Shown here: positions 42,712 through 52,239 of the stretch, piece by piece
How the letters are laid out: every line of letters starts with the position of its first letter
Position numbering within the stretch: position 1 is the stretch's first letter
Assembly: GCA_934119965.1 (NCBI GenBank)
Contig: CAKOTA010000005.1
Coordinates: forward strand, 1-64,000
Source: an uncultured Bacilli bacterium
Lineage (GTDB): Bacteria; Bacillota_I; Bacilli_A; RF39; UBA660
Reading direction: 5' to 3'
DNA length: 64,000 nt
Made by a program: the position numbers and the translations under genes
Notes under the pieces: model-generated
What the model saw: only the letters and a program-made list of their open reading frames with translations
Database searches by the model: none
What the model was told of the DNA's origin: nothing

Positions 42712-43869
42712 CTATTTCACAATTATTTTTTTATTTTTTACTTCAATGCTTACTCTTTGTACCATTGCAAGTGATATCATAAGAGCTAGTGTAAATGAAC
42801 CACCATATGATAGAAATGGTAATGGTACACCCGTTAATGGCATCATTGCAAATAAACCACCTAAGTTGACTATTATATGAATTCCAATATAAGATCCTAC
42901 ACCATAACAAATGTATCTTCCTCTTACTGTATTTGCTCTACCAGCCAATTTAAATATTCGATATAGTAATACAATATATAAAATAAATATTATAGTACAT
43001 ACTATTAATCCATATTCTTCAGCAACAATTGCAAATACACTATCGGTATGTGATTCTGGTAAATATGATACTTGTTTACTGTTTCCAATTCCTAATCCAA
43101 GTATACCACCAGAATTTATTGCTATAAATCCATTACATATTTGATAGCCACCTTCTTCATACCTGCTACAAGGATTGGTAAATGTTAGCCTACTTTTTTG
43201 GGCTTCACTTAGTAATGTACCTTTGGTTGATAGTAGTCCTACCATAGCCACTAAAACTACTATTATGGCAAATATTATTGATTGATATTTTTCTTTTTTT
43301 CTAATCGGTCCTAACAAATACATTATTCCAAATATAGCCGTTATAATTATAGCTGTTCCTAAATCCTTTTGTAGTAAAACTATTCCGATATATAGTGTAG
43401 CTGGTATCAAGATTATTCCTAACAATGAAAAGATTAATTTTGATTCAACATTTTTATTGTTTAATTTTTTATAAAATTTATCAAATAATATTGCTGTGAC
43501 CATTACAAGGACTGGTTTTGCAAATTCACTAGGTTGAATACTCATAGGTCCTACTTTAATCCAGTTTTTTGAACCTTGATGGGTTGTTCCAAACAAATAT
43601 AAATATACTAATAATCCTAATATTGTTAAATATGATAGTATGCTTATTTTGGAATATTTTTTAGTTGGTATTCTAAGTATAAATAGTGTTATGAATACTC
43701 CTAATATTATTGATATCAATTGTTTATTAAAGTATTCGTATAATGATTGGTTATATCTTATAACTACAGCTTGACTTGATGCATTTACTATATTTAATAA
43801 ACCAAACACAAATAAAATAATTGATATTATTAAAATACCTTTATCCATATCCCTTATTAGTTTTTTCAT
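42712..43869 (-). CDS. ftsW: FtsW-type cell-division peptidoglycan polymerase
   Basis: 385 residues, about ten membrane segments. SEDS motifs: NWIKVGPMSIQPSEFAKPVL, LLQKDLGTAIII, GFIAINSGGILGLGIGNSKQ, LPESHTDSVFAIVAEEYGL and TGVPLPFLSYGGSFTLALM. The wording fits FtsW, which works with a divisome class B PBP; the extra extracellular segment TNPCSRYEEGGYQICNG with a Cys pair may form a disulfide. Start at 43869 behind AGGTGATAGT. Confidence 0.9.
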   Translation of the reverse strand: MKKLIRDMDKGILIISIILFVFGLLNIVNASSQAVVIRYNQSLYEYFNKQLISIILGVFITLFILRIPTKKYSKISILSYLTILGLLVYLYLFGTTHQGSKNWIKVGPMSIQPSEFAKPVLVMVTAILFDKFYKKLNNKNVESKLIFSLLGIILIPATLYIGIVLLQKDLGTAIIITAIFGIMYLLGPIRKKEKYQSIIFAIIVVLVAMVGLLSTKGTLLSEAQKSRLTFTNPCSRYEEGGYQICNGFIAINSGGILGLGIGNSKQVSYLPESHTDSVFAIVAEEYGLIVCTIIFILYIVLLYRIFKLAGRANTVRGRYICYGVGSYIGIHIIVNLGGLFAMMPLTGVPLPFLSYGGSFTLALMISLAMVQRVSIEVKNKKIIVK

Positions 43870-44014
43870 ACTATCACCTATTATCATAATAATACCACAA
43901 TATCAAAATATCTACAATGAACTTAACTAAATTTAATCAAAATATAGACTAATTTATTAACTAATTATATTTAATTTAATAAAATATATTGAGAATAGAT
44001 AGGAGGGGAACTTT

Positions 44015-44179
44015 ATGTATTATTATGGTGGATACCAAGGATATGGAAATAGTTGTGGTCAATGTGGTGGATATCCTTCTTATGGAGGATATGGAACAGG
44101 ATACGGAGCAGCTATTATATTAGTTCTATTCATTTTATTAGTTATAATTATTGGTGCTAGAAGTTGGGGAAATAATTAA
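44015..44179 (+). CDS. YjcZ-like small sporulation/membrane protein
   Basis: 54 residues: a Gly/Tyr-rich head (MYYYGGYQGYGNSCGQCGGY) followed by one membrane helix (AAIILVLFILLVIIIGA). This is the pattern of YjcZ-type sporulation proteins, often multi-copy in Bacillota. AGGAGG precedes the ATG. Upstream, AC-16 nt-AATAAAATA is one base off a sigma-K promoter. Missing from longer-ORF scans because of its size. Confidence 0.75.
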   Translation: MYYYGGYQGYGNSCGQCGGYPSYGGYGTGYGAAIILVLFILLVIIIGARSWGNN

Positions 44180-44186
44180 TGTATTT

Positions 44187-44217
44187 AACTCTATCAATTA
44201 AGATAGAGTTTTTTTTA
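44187..44217 (+). terminator. Terminator of the YjcZ-like gene
   Basis: AACTCTATC/GATAGAGTT stem followed by TTTTTTT. Confidence 0.85.
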
Positions 44218-44253
44218 ATTTTATGTTATAATATATGCGAATGAGGTGATTGT

Positions 44254-44802
44254 ATGTTTAAGAAGTTAGATATTTTAGATGATACTCATAAGGTATTAAG
44301 ACAAGTGAGTAAGGAAGTATCTTTCCCACTTTCTAGCGAAGATAAACAAACTATTGATGATATTATTAAACATCTTACCTATAGCCAAATTGAAAAATAT
44401 GAAAAACAATACGATTTAAGACCTGGCATGGGGCTTGCTTTTGTTCAATTAGGTATTTTAAAAAGAATTATTGTTATTGTTGATGAATATGAAAAAGGTA
44501 AATTTGATAACTATGTTGTTATTAATCCTAAAATAGTCAGTAATTCTGTTGAAATGGTTGCTGCTGATGCTGGTGAAGGTTGTTTAAGTGTTAATAGAGA
44601 AATTGAAGGTCATGTACCAAGATATGCAAGAGTTACAGTTGAAGGTTATGATATTGATGGTAATAAAATAAGTATTAGAGCCAGAGAAGAATTATCAATT
44701 GCTTTCCAACATGAGATTGATCACTTAAATGGTATTTTATTCTATGATAGAATTGATAAGAATAAACCATTTTATACAGAGGATGAAATTAGATTATTAT
44801 AG
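44254..44802 (+). CDS. def: Peptide deformylase
   Basis: 182 residues, type II (Gram-positive) length. Motif 1 GMGLAFVQLG, motif 2 EGCLSV, motif 3 QHEIDHLNG: Cys and two His bind the catalytic metal. It removes the formyl group from nascent proteins. Motif 1 normally reads GxGLAAxQ; here FV replaces AA. ATG follows GAGGTGATTGT. Confidence 0.95.
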   Translation: MFKKLDILDDTHKVLRQVSKEVSFPLSSEDKQTIDDIIKHLTYSQIEKYEKQYDLRPGMGLAFVQLGILKRIIVIVDEYEKGKFDNYVVINPKIVSNSVEMVAADAGEGCLSVNREIEGHVPRYARVTVEGYDIDGNKISIRAREELSIAFQHEIDHLNGILFYDRIDKNKPFYTEDEIRLL

Positions 44803-44810
44803 GAGGATAC

Positions 44811-44894
44811 ATGAAGAAATATATAATTAAATTAGTTTTACTAATATTACTAGCTTGTATTTGTTCAATTCTTATTTATTATAGTTTTAATTAA
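44811..44894 (+). CDS. 27-residue hydrophobic peptide downstream of def
   Basis: MKKYIIKLVLLILLACICSI continues into a short polar end: a positively charged start and a single membrane helix with two cysteines. AGGAGGATAC gives a strong ribosome binding site, 8 nt after the def stop, so it is translated from the def message. Function unknown; the form is that of a small membrane regulator or toxin-like peptide. Confidence 0.55.
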   Translation: MKKYIIKLVLLILLACICSILIYYSFN

Positions 44895-44896
44895 AA

Positions 44897-44920
44897 AAAG
44901 TAGAGTTTAAGCTCTACTTT
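44897..44920. terminator. Bidirectional terminator between def unit and rpoE
   Basis: AAAGTAGAG/CTCTACTTT with A- and T-runs on both sides between convergent genes. Confidence 0.8.
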
Positions 44921-45357
44921 TATTCTGCATCTAATTCTTCTTCATCTAAGATTGCTAAATCATCGATGTCATCATCATCGTCATCAATTATTTCTGCATC
45001 ATCATCATATAATTCTTCTGATTCTTCATTTTCGATTGGTTCTTCTTCTGTTTCTTCATCTAATTCTTCAATATCATCGTCATCTTCTTCATCTAGTTCT
45101 ATTTTTATTGAATGATTGTCTCTTATATCCCATTCATTGTTTTCTAATAAAACAAATCTTTTATCTAATGTTAAAGATGTATAATAGTCTCCTATTTTAT
45201 CAGCATATTCACTATCAGTGTATTCTAATAAATTACAGATTTCTCTAAATAAATTAGCTGTATTCATTGTTTTTTTTGTTTCTTTTAATAATTTATATGT
45301 CAAATCAGTATAAGATAGTAATTCTAATTCTTCTTTACTCATTTCACTTAAATTCAT
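44920..45357 (-). CDS. rpoE: RNA polymerase delta subunit
   Basis: 145 residues. A folded N-terminal HARE-HTH-like domain (SYTDLTYKLLKETKKTMNTA, FVLLENNEWDIRD) is followed by a long tail of almost only Asp and Glu, the delta hallmark. It promotes RNA polymerase recycling and core displacement from nucleic acids; restricted to Bacilli. Upstream of it on the strand lie argS and a DUF1934 gene, the Bacillus arrangement reversed in order of transcription. Confidence 0.95.
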   Translation of the reverse strand: MNLSEMSKEELELLSYTDLTYKLLKETKKTMNTANLFREICNLLEYTDSEYADKIGDYYTSLTLDKRFVLLENNEWDIRDNHSIKIELDEEDDDDIEELDEETEEEPIENEESEELYDDDAEIIDDDDDDIDDLAILDEEELDAE

Positions 45358-45382
45358 AATATTTCCTCCTAAATATATTTTT

Positions 45383-47080
45383 TTACATAATTGTAGGTAT
45401 ATCTATTGCAATTAAAGATAACATTTCTTTTAATATATTATTAGTTAAACTAATTATATATAACCAATCGTTTTTATTTTCTTCATTATCACAATTTGCA
45501 ATATGATTGTTTTGATAGAAGTTGTTAGCAGATACTGCTAGATTATAAATATAGTCGGCTATATAACTTGGCATTCTTTCATTAAATGCTTTATTTATAG
45601 CTTCATCAAATTCTAATATTTTTAATCTTAATTTTCTATCTACAACATTATATATATTATTTGATAAATTGTAAATAGTTTTTTCATTATTTATTATTTT
45701 ATTAAATCTTAAATATGTATATAGGATATATGGTCCTGTTTTACCAACTACTTGAGAAAATTTTAAGACATCAAATATATAGTCTTTGTCTCTCCCATTT
45801 TGTAGATCAGCAAATTTAATTATGGCATTTACTATTTTGTCTATATCAGAATCTTTCATCTCTTTATTTGTTTCTTTTAAACTCAAGAAAGTTTCTTTTA
45901 CTAAGTTAAATAGTTCCCCTAATTTAGGAGCATTACCAGCTCTTGTTTTAAATGGTTTACCATCAGTACCATTTATTGTACCATTATAAGCATGTTCTAA
46001 AGAGTTGTATGGAATAATATCTGCTAAATCACTTACTCTAAATACTTGTTCAAAATGTAAGTTTTGTCTAAAGTCTGTTACATATATTATATGGTCTGGA
46101 TTAAATTTTTGTTTTCTTTCTAAGATGGTTGCTAAATCAGTTGAATCATAAACATAGGCACCATTACTTTTTTTAAACATCATAGGTGGCATAGGTTTAT
46201 TATCAGTTTCTTTTTTTACATTAACTACTAATGCTCCTTCACTTAATTCCAATAAATTTTTCTCTTTTAATATTTTTTCGGTGTCAGGTAAATATTTATA
46301 GGCATCACTTTCGCCTTCCCATAAATCAAAACTTACTCCTAAATAATTACAAATTGACTTAGCGTCTTCTATTGATACTTCAAGTATTTTATCCCATATT
46401 ATTTTGTATTCTTTATTACCTTCTTGTAATTCTTTAGTTATGGTAGCACATTTTTCTTTTATTTCTTCATTTTCTTTACATAGTCCACTTATTTCTGGAT
46501 ATATTTTATTTAAGTAATCTATTGTTATTTCTTCAGTTTTTATGTTGTCTCTTTTTATTCCATAAATTACTTGACCCATTTGTAATCCATAATCTCCTAA
46601 ATGAACATCTGCTATTACATTATGTCCTTTATATTTTATGATTCTTTTAATAGATTCTCCTATTATTGTAGGTCTTAAATGTCCTATATGTAATGGTTTA
46701 GCAATGTTATATCCACCATAATCTATTACGAATGTTTCTTGTTTGTCTGGTTCATTCAATCCAAATTTAGGACTGTTATTCATTTTTGTTAGTATTTCAT
46801 TTATAAATTTATTACTTAGTGTTATATTAATGAATCCTGGTTTACAAAATTCTACTTTATCAAAATATTTACTAAAGTTTTCAATTTTGTTTATTTTTTC
46901 TACTATTTTTTCACCTATTTCAATTGGATTTGTATGATTTTCTTTAGCTATTTTAAAGATATCATCGCATTGATAATCGCATAAGTCTGGTTTATTTGAT
47001 TTTTTTATTGTTATTTGGTTATTATAACCTAACTCTTTAAATTGCTCTCCTATAATACTTTCTAATATATTTGTAACCAT
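45383..47080 (-). CDS. argS: Arginyl-tRNA synthetase
   Basis: 565 residues. Class I motif GYNIAKPLHIGHLRPTIIGE (HIGH), PFKTRAGNAPKL in place of KMSKS, and a C-terminal anticodon-binding domain starting near VVGKTGPYILYTYLRF. Its ATG overlaps the stop of the DUF1934 gene by one base. Slightly longer insertions than Bacillus are possible but no frame break is seen. Confidence 0.97.
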   Translation of the reverse strand: MVTNILESIIGEQFKELGYNNQITIKKSNKPDLCDYQCDDIFKIAKENHTNPIEIGEKIVEKINKIENFSKYFDKVEFCKPGFINITLSNKFINEILTKMNNSPKFGLNEPDKQETFVIDYGGYNIAKPLHIGHLRPTIIGESIKRIIKYKGHNVIADVHLGDYGLQMGQVIYGIKRDNIKTEEITIDYLNKIYPEISGLCKENEEIKEKCATITKELQEGNKEYKIIWDKILEVSIEDAKSICNYLGVSFDLWEGESDAYKYLPDTEKILKEKNLLELSEGALVVNVKKETDNKPMPPMMFKKSNGAYVYDSTDLATILERKQKFNPDHIIYVTDFRQNLHFEQVFRVSDLADIIPYNSLEHAYNGTINGTDGKPFKTRAGNAPKLGELFNLVKETFLSLKETNKEMKDSDIDKIVNAIIKFADLQNGRDKDYIFDVLKFSQVVGKTGPYILYTYLRFNKIINNEKTIYNLSNNIYNVVDRKLRLKILEFDEAINKAFNERMPSYIADYIYNLAVSANNFYQNNHIANCDNEENKNDWLYIISLTNNILKEMLSLIAIDIPTIM

Positions 47081-47415
47081 TAAATCACCTCGTATTCTAC
47101 TTCATATATATATTTTTCATTATTTAATAGATATTCTATATTTATTCTACTATTTTCTAATGTTTTTGTTATTATTTTTAATTCTAATTCAATTCTTCCT
47201 TCTTTTATATCAATATATCCTTTTTCTTCTAATATATGTAAGTTAATTTCATAATCGTCATTTTTTCTTGTTATTATTAAATTTTCTTTATCTATTGTTG
47301 TTGTTATTCCATTATCACTATATATTATTTTATTGTTATTAAGTATTCCTAAACAATTATTATTTAGATTTTGGCTAGAATTTTTTAAATTATATTTTAT
47401 TTTAATTTTACTCAT
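47080..47415 (-). CDS. DUF1934 (YwiB-like) beta-barrel protein
   Basis: 111 residues, beta-rich calycin-like pattern (KIIYSDNGITTTIDKENLII, DDYEINLHILEEKGYI, INIEYLLNNEKYIYEVEYEV). In Bacillus the homologue ywiB stands directly before argS, as here, which supports the call. Function unknown. The start at 47415 follows GAGTGATATT. Confidence 0.8.
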   Translation of the reverse strand: MSKIKIKYNLKNSSQNLNNNCLGILNNNKIIYSDNGITTTIDKENLIITRKNDDYEINLHILEEKGYIDIKEGRIELELKIITKTLENSRINIEYLLNNEKYIYEVEYEVI

Positions 47416-47492
47416 AATATCACTCATTACGCTTGTAATTATACCATATATTTTATATTGTTCAATATTTTTTCATAAATTTATGTAAAAAA

Positions 47493-47512
47493 AAGAGATT
47501 AATTAATCTCTT
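47493..47512 (-). terminator. Terminator of the HU gene
   Basis: AAGAGATT/AATCTCTT followed by TTTTTT on the minus strand, overlapping the stop. Confidence 0.85.
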
Positions 47513-47777
47513 AGTTTAATGCATCTTTTAATTTAGATCCTGCTTTAATTGTAACAGCAGTTCTTGCAGCAACTGGAACAGTAGCACCAGTTTTTGGATT
47601 ACGAGCAGTTGTAGCTTCTTTATGTTTAGCTGTAAAAGTAACGAATCCAGTTAAAGTAACTTTACCATTTTCTTTTAATAATTTTGCTACTCCATTTGTC
47701 ATAGCATCCATAGCTCTTTTAGCGTCTGCTTTTGTTAATCCTGTTTCTTCAGCAATATAATTTACTAATTCTTGCAT
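47511..47777 (-). CDS. hup: DNA-binding protein HU
   Basis: 88 residues. MQELVNYIAEETGLTKADAK, NGKVTLTGFVTFTAKHKEA and the DNA-arm ATTARNPKTGATVPVAARTA are typical HU. It bends and compacts DNA as a dimer. The start at 47777 follows AGGAGG; 20 open codons upstream hold this site and are not translated. Confidence 0.97.
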   Translation of the reverse strand: MQELVNYIAEETGLTKADAKRAMDAMTNGVAKLLKENGKVTLTGFVTFTAKHKEATTARNPKTGATVPVAARTAVTIKAGSKLKDALN

Positions 47778-47931
47778 AAATAACCTCCTATAATTATTGT
47801 TTAAGCACATATCTTGCTTACACTCTAAGAATACCATTTTTAAGTATTAAAATCAATACTTTTTAATAAAAAACTACTATTTTTATTAAAATATATGTTG
47901 ATATTTTTCATATAATTAAACAGGTGATTAT

Positions 47932-49089
47932 ATGAAAAAAATATTTATTATATTTGTTTTACTTTTAATTACAGGCTGCTCTAACAAACTGGAATATATA
48001 GATACTATTGTAATTGAAAATGATGATCTTTTAGTTAATATTAATTATCCAGTAACAGGAACAGAATTAGATTTAAATATCAAAAAAGATGTAAAGAATA
48101 TATATAATAAATATAAATATCTGAATGGTGAGTTAAATATTGATTATTTATACTACAAGGTTGATAATTTTATTTCAGTTGCTCTATTTATATATGTTAA
48201 TGGTGATAATATAAATAAAAATTATGTAAAAACTTATTTCTATAATAACAAAATAAATAACATTGAAAGTTTTGTTGATATAAATAAATTAAATAGGATA
48301 TTAATAAATAAAATCAAAAATACTAGTTTAAATATAGATATAGCAAATAACTATGAATTTAGTTTTGATGATACAAATTTATATGTATATTTTAATTATG
48401 ATAATAATTATGAAACTATTGATATTCCATTGGCTAATTTAAATATATTTTTTGAAAAAGAGAAAAAGGTTATTAATGAAATAATCTTACCTAACAATGA
48501 CATTAATTATAGTGAAAAAGTAATTGCTCTTACTTTTGATGATGGTCCAAGTAAGTATACTGATGATCTAATAGAGTATTTACATCAAAATGATTGTAAA
48601 GCAACGTTTTTCATTCTAGGTAATAAAGTAAGTAATTATCAAGATACTCTAAATAAAAGTATTAGTTATGGCAATGAAATTGGAAATCATTCATATAATC
48701 ACAAATGGTTAATCAAACTTAAAAAGGAAGAAATGATTAATCAAATAGAAAAAACTCAAAACCTTATTTACGAGTATACAGGTTATATTCCTACATTGAT
48801 TAGACCTACTTATGGATCTGTTAATTCAACTTTAAAAAATAGTACTAATTTAAAAATTGTATTATGGAATGTTGATACTTTAGATTGGAAATATAAAAGT
48901 GTTGACAAGATTGTAGCCAGGGCCACTAAAAATTTAAAATCTGGTAATATCATTTTAATGCATGATATTTATAAAAGAACTTATGATGCTGTTAAGAAAA
49001 TTGTTCCTATTTTAAAGGAAAATGGTTATAAATGTGTTACCATAAGTGAATTGAAAGAAATTAATGATATGAGAAATTTATATGAATAA
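47932..49089 (+). CDS. Lipoprotein polysaccharide deacetylase (NodB domain)
   Basis: 385 residues. A lipoprotein signal with lipobox LITGC (Cys16), a DUF3298-like middle part (about 30-180), then a NodB domain: VIALTFDDGPSKYTDDL with the Asp pair, GNEIGNHSYNH with both metal His, RPTYGSVN and ILMHDIY. It resembles PdaC-like peptidoglycan N-deacetylases outside the membrane. ATG follows AGGTGATTAT. Confidence 0.9.
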   Translation: MKKIFIIFVLLLITGCSNKLEYIDTIVIENDDLLVNINYPVTGTELDLNIKKDVKNIYNKYKYLNGELNIDYLYYKVDNFISVALFIYVNGDNINKNYVKTYFYNNKINNIESFVDINKLNRILINKIKNTSLNIDIANNYEFSFDDTNLYVYFNYDNNYETIDIPLANLNIFFEKEKKVINEIILPNNDINYSEKVIALTFDDGPSKYTDDLIEYLHQNDCKATFFILGNKVSNYQDTLNKSISYGNEIGNHSYNHKWLIKLKKEEMINQIEKTQNLIYEYTGYIPTLIRPTYGSVNSTLKNSTNLKIVLWNVDTLDWKYKSVDKIVARATKNLKSGNIILMHDIYKRTYDAVKKIVPILKENGYKCVTISELKEINDMRNLYE

Positions 49090-49456
49090 TAAAGAAAAAA
49101 AATTATTAGAACAGCAAATGATAACTACTATTATATATTTACTTACATTATTTGTTTCACTTTCTCTTACATATAATGATATTTTAAATTTAGATGATAA
49201 ATATATTTATAATGATGAACTTGCCGAAAAAATAGGTATCACTAATAGAACTATTGTTTTAGTTCTTACTCTGTCATATTTATATATTAATTATCAAAAT
49301 AGAGAAATAGCAAAATCAAAGAAAAAAGACTTGAAATTTTCAAATCTTCAATTAACAGCTAGTTCTTTATCTACTATTGCTGCTATTATCGTTCTATATG
49401 TTGTTATAAGTAGTGGTAAATACACTGTTATAAGTGCGGGAAATCCTAATTTATAA
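49082..49456 (+). CDS. Small membrane protein of unknown function
   Basis: 124 residues with about three hydrophobic segments (13-31, 57-70, 92-111) and basic loops (NREIAKSKKKDLKF). Not recognised. It overlaps the deacetylase gene by 8 nt, so it is translationally coupled and may work with it at the envelope. Confidence 0.6.
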   Translation: MNNKEKKLLEQQMITTIIYLLTLFVSLSLTYNDILNLDDKYIYNDELAEKIGITNRTIVLVLTLSYLYINYQNREIAKSKKKDLKFSNLQLTASSLSTIAAIIVLYVVISSGKYTVISAGNPNL

Positions 49457-49457
49457 T

Positions 49458-49486
49458 TTAAAAAAAGACAGAATCTTCTGCCCATT
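49458..49486 (-). terminator. Terminator of the SASP gene
   Basis: CAGAA/TTCTG stem with TCTTTTTTT on the minus strand. Confidence 0.6.
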
Positions 49487-49491
49487 TTTAA

Positions 49492-49698
49492 TTATTTTGA
49501 TTGGTAGTTAGAACCACTTAATTGTTGTTCAGCCATACGAACTAATCTTTTTGTGATTTCTCCACCTACAGAACCGTTAGCTCTACTTGTAGCATCTGGA
49601 CCCATTGTAACACCTAATTCAGTAGCTATTTCATATTTCATTTTGTCGATAGCTTGTTTAGCACCAGGTGCAACCATTTTATTGTATTTGTTATTCAT
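49492..49698 (-). CDS. Alpha/beta-type small acid-soluble spore protein
   Basis: 68 residues. [20 protein letters not shown] holds the germination protease site (E-IA), followed by [25 protein letters not shown] (quoted in parts: [21 protein letters not shown]), the DNA-binding signature. It saturates spore DNA and protects it from UV. The start at 49698 follows AGGAGGTGAG. Adjacent to thiI as sspA is in Bacillus. Confidence 0.96.
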   Translation of the reverse strand: MNNKYNKMVAPGAKQAIDKMKYEIATELGVTMGPDATSRANGSVGGEITKRLVRMAEQQLSGSNYQSK

Positions 49699-49721
49699 TG
49701 TACTCACCTCCTGTACATTAA

Positions 49722-49750
49722 TATGATGTACGGATGTGACAAATAAATAC
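49722..49750 (-). promoter_or_regulatory. Candidate forespore (sigma-G/F) promoter of the SASP gene
   Basis: GTATT, 17-nt spacer, CATCATA on the minus strand; close to the sigma-G pattern GHATR-N18-CATWHTA. CATATTA overlaps it as an alternative -10. Confidence 0.45.
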
Positions 49751-49768
49751 ATTTTTTTAATTGGTAAT

Positions 49769-50947
49769 TTATAGCAATTCGCTATAATTTTTTTTATCCA
49801 ATTCTGTTATTACTTCTATATTATTAATACATTCATCGATTAAAGTTTCATAATCGAAGTTTGTTTCATATAATAAACATTTGTCTAATTCTGGATTAAT
49901 TACTGGATGTTTTGGTAGAAATATTGTACAACAATCTTCATATGGTAAAATACTTGTTTCATATGTATTTATTTTATTTGCTATATCAATTATTTCTAAT
50001 TTATCCATACAAGCAACTGGTCTAATTACTGGTAAATTAGTTACATTATTTATAACTATCATACTTGATAATGTTTGTGAAGCTACTTGTCCAATAGATT
50101 CACCATTAATTATTATTTTTAAGTTATTTTTTATACATAATTTATGAGCTATACGATACATCATTCTTCGCATTATGGTAATAATATAATTATCAGGTAC
50201 ATTTTTATATATTGCTTCTTGTAATTTTGTAAAAGGTACAACATTTACTTTTATATTACCTGAATATTCATTAATAATGCGCGCTAATTCAATTACTTTA
50301 TTTTTAGCTTCAACACTAGTATGTGGAGGAGATTCAAAATATAAACATTCTAAATCAACGCCTCTTTTTAATGATAAGTATCCAGCAACTGGTGAATCTA
50401 TTCCACCACTTAACATTAGTAAACCTTTACCTTGAACGCCAACAGGATAACCACCAATTCCCTTGATTTCATCTAAGTAAATAAATGTTCCTTCCATTCT
50501 AATTTCAATATGAATATTAATGTCTGGATTATGAACATCAACTTTTAGATTTGTATTTTTTAAAACGAATCCACCTATTACATTATTAAAATCCATACTA
50601 CTTATTTCAAATCTTTTGTCAGCTCTTTTAGTAATTACTTTAAATGTTTTATTAGATTCATTTTTTATTAATTCTAATACTTTGGATTTTATTTCATCAG
50701 TATTATTATTTACTTTATGTGCGACTACTATACCATGTATTCCAAATACTTTTTTCAATTTATTTACGACTTGATTTAAGTCTTCATTGGAACATTCAAT
50801 ATACATTCTTACTCGATCTTTTGTTATTTTTATATCAAAATCTTTTAAGATTTTTTTAATATTGTTATCTAATATTTGAATGAATAACTTTCTATTTGCT
50901 TTTTTTGTTGTTAATTCTCCATATTTAATCATTATCAATTTATTCAT
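49769..50947 (-). CDS. thiI: tRNA 4-thiouridine synthetase ThiI
   Basis: 392 residues: N-terminal ferredoxin-like and THUMP domains ([14 protein letters not shown]), then the PP-loop ATPase with [20 protein letters not shown] and [16 protein letters not shown]. It ends without the rhodanese domain, the normal Gram-positive form that needs a partner desulfurase. It adds sulfur at U8 of tRNA and may serve thiazole synthesis. Confidence 0.95.
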   Translation of the reverse strand: MNKLIMIKYGELTTKKANRKLFIQILDNNIKKILKDFDIKITKDRVRMYIECSNEDLNQVVNKLKKVFGIHGIVVAHKVNNNTDEIKSKVLELIKNESNKTFKVITKRADKRFEISSMDFNNVIGGFVLKNTNLKVDVHNPDINIHIEIRMEGTFIYLDEIKGIGGYPVGVQGKGLLMLSGGIDSPVAGYLSLKRGVDLECLYFESPPHTSVEAKNKVIELARIINEYSGNIKVNVVPFTKLQEAIYKNVPDNYIITIMRRMMYRIAHKLCIKNNLKIIINGESIGQVASQTLSSMIVINNVTNLPVIRPVACMDKLEIIDIANKINTYETSILPYEDCCTIFLPKHPVINPELDKCLLYETNFDYETLIDECINNIEVITELDKKNYSELL

Positions 50948-50995
50948 AAAATCACCTGTTAAAATTATACATTAATTAGTTTTTTAAATCAATAA

Positions 50996-51030
50996 AAAAG
51001 CATTTGATTAATATTCAAATGTTCTTTTAA
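50996..51030 (-). terminator. Terminator of the 51063 gene
   Basis: CATTTGA/TCAAATG extended stem with CTTTTTTATTG on the minus strand. Confidence 0.65.
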
Positions 51031-51062
51031 TATCAATACGATATCCACTTTTATATTTTTCT

Positions 51063-51965
51063 CTATCTTCCTAATTTTAAACCAAGTTGAATACCATCTT
51101 CAATAGTTTCTTTAGAAATAGGAATTCTATTTTTATGATTTATTAAAATATTGGGATCTTTTTCTTCTATTTTCTTATAATATGTTATTCGCCTAAATTC
51201 ATTTTCTAGTAAATGAATATAAGAACTAAAATCAATTGAAATCAGTTCCCTAGCAGCTATAAGATGCATTCTTTTTAATGTATTTTCAATCGTATGAGGT
51301 TCTTCATCATATTCTTTTTCTAAAATGAAATCTCCACCTCCGATTTTACAGGCTGCTAATCCTAAATTTTCATCTTGATTGTATAACATAACTAAATTAG
51401 CTATCATCGCTTTACAAATTGTATATGTATCTTCAGTATTATATAAATCAAATCTATAACTTGGATTAGGTACATAAGCTCCATAACCTAGTTCAGAAGA
51501 AGCAATACATCTTGCTTGATAAATATATGGTGTTAAAAAAGCTTCTCTATATCCATTAGAAAAATAATTCGTTGGACATACTATCAAATCAGGATTTCTT
51601 TTTGCAAGCATATTCAAATTTTCGTATTCTTTTTTTACAGTGCCAAATTCAACATTTGGTTGTCCTACCAATAAAGTTCTTTTGTAGCCAAGTTCATCAA
51701 TGACATATACCAATTCTGTATCACCATAATTAATAAAATTTATATTAAAAACATCATTGAATTCTTTAGGATGGTTTACTACAACCCAGTTTAAAAATTC
51801 TTCTGTTTTTAAAAATTCCTCTCCACGATTTTGATGTTCACCAATATTATGGTAAATATAGCCATTATCTGGAATACCTAATTTTTCTTGTTCATCTATT
51901 TCTAAATTTAGATAATTACGTAGTAGATTTTCAATAAGTTCTTTTTTATTCGAATAATTTTCCAT
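51063..51965 (-). CDS. Protein of unknown function
   Basis: 300 residues, not recognised. Soluble, acidic N-terminus (residues 1-75), then beta-rich segments (ELVYVIDELGYKRTLLVGQP), a helical part rich in Tyr and Leu (YTICKAMIANLVMLYNQDEN) and IGGGDFILEKEYDEEPHTIE. The TAG at the end is followed in another frame by EKYKSGYRIDIKRTFEY and a stop, so a recent frameshift at the C-terminus is possible. Single-gene unit with its own terminator. Confidence 0.6.
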   Translation of the reverse strand: MENYSNKKELIENLLRNYLNLEIDEQEKLGIPDNGYIYHNIGEHQNRGEEFLKTEEFLNWVVVNHPKEFNDVFNINFINYGDTELVYVIDELGYKRTLLVGQPNVEFGTVKKEYENLNMLAKRNPDLIVCPTNYFSNGYREAFLTPYIYQARCIASSELGYGAYVPNPSYRFDLYNTEDTYTICKAMIANLVMLYNQDENLGLAACKIGGGDFILEKEYDEEPHTIENTLKRMHLIAARELISIDFSSYIHLLENEFRRITYYKKIEEKDPNILINHKNRIPISKETIEDGIQLGLKLGR

Positions 51966-52125
51966 ACTAAATCTCCGTTTCTAGTGTAAATTTGAGAATA
52001 CTATGTACAAATTTTCTAAATCGTCATAATTCATTTTAGAAATTGATGACTATTATAACACATTTATTAGTATAATAAAACTCGAACCTTAAATAAATTT
52101 TAAAAGTCCGAGTTTTTTATCAATA

Positions 52126-52211
52126 TGGTACCGGCCAAGGGACTTGAACCCTCACGATATTGCTACCAATGGATTTTGAATCCATCGCGTCTACCATTCC
52201 GCCAGACCGGT
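52126..52211 (-). tRNA. tRNA-Leu (CAA)
   Basis: 86 nt with encoded CCA. Acceptor ACCGGTC/GGCCGGT, D-arm GGCGGAATGGTAGACGC, anticodon stem-loop ATGGA-TTCAAAA-TCCAT with anticodon CAA, long variable arm typical of class II Leu tRNAs, and T-loop GGTTCAAGTCC. It reads UUG codons. Confidence 0.97.
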
Positions 52212-52239
52212 ATATAAAGATTATAGCACATAACTATAA

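Noticed and set aside
44952..45248. Plus-strand frame rich in His and Leu opposite rpoE
   Set aside because: It is the mirror of the Asp/Glu codon runs of the delta subunit tail; no ribosome binding site.
52077..52119. Riboswitch or leader downstream of tRNA-Leu
   Set aside because: AACTCG/CGAGTT pairing with a 27-nt loop and weak T-tract is best seen as tRNA transcript end; too weak to list.
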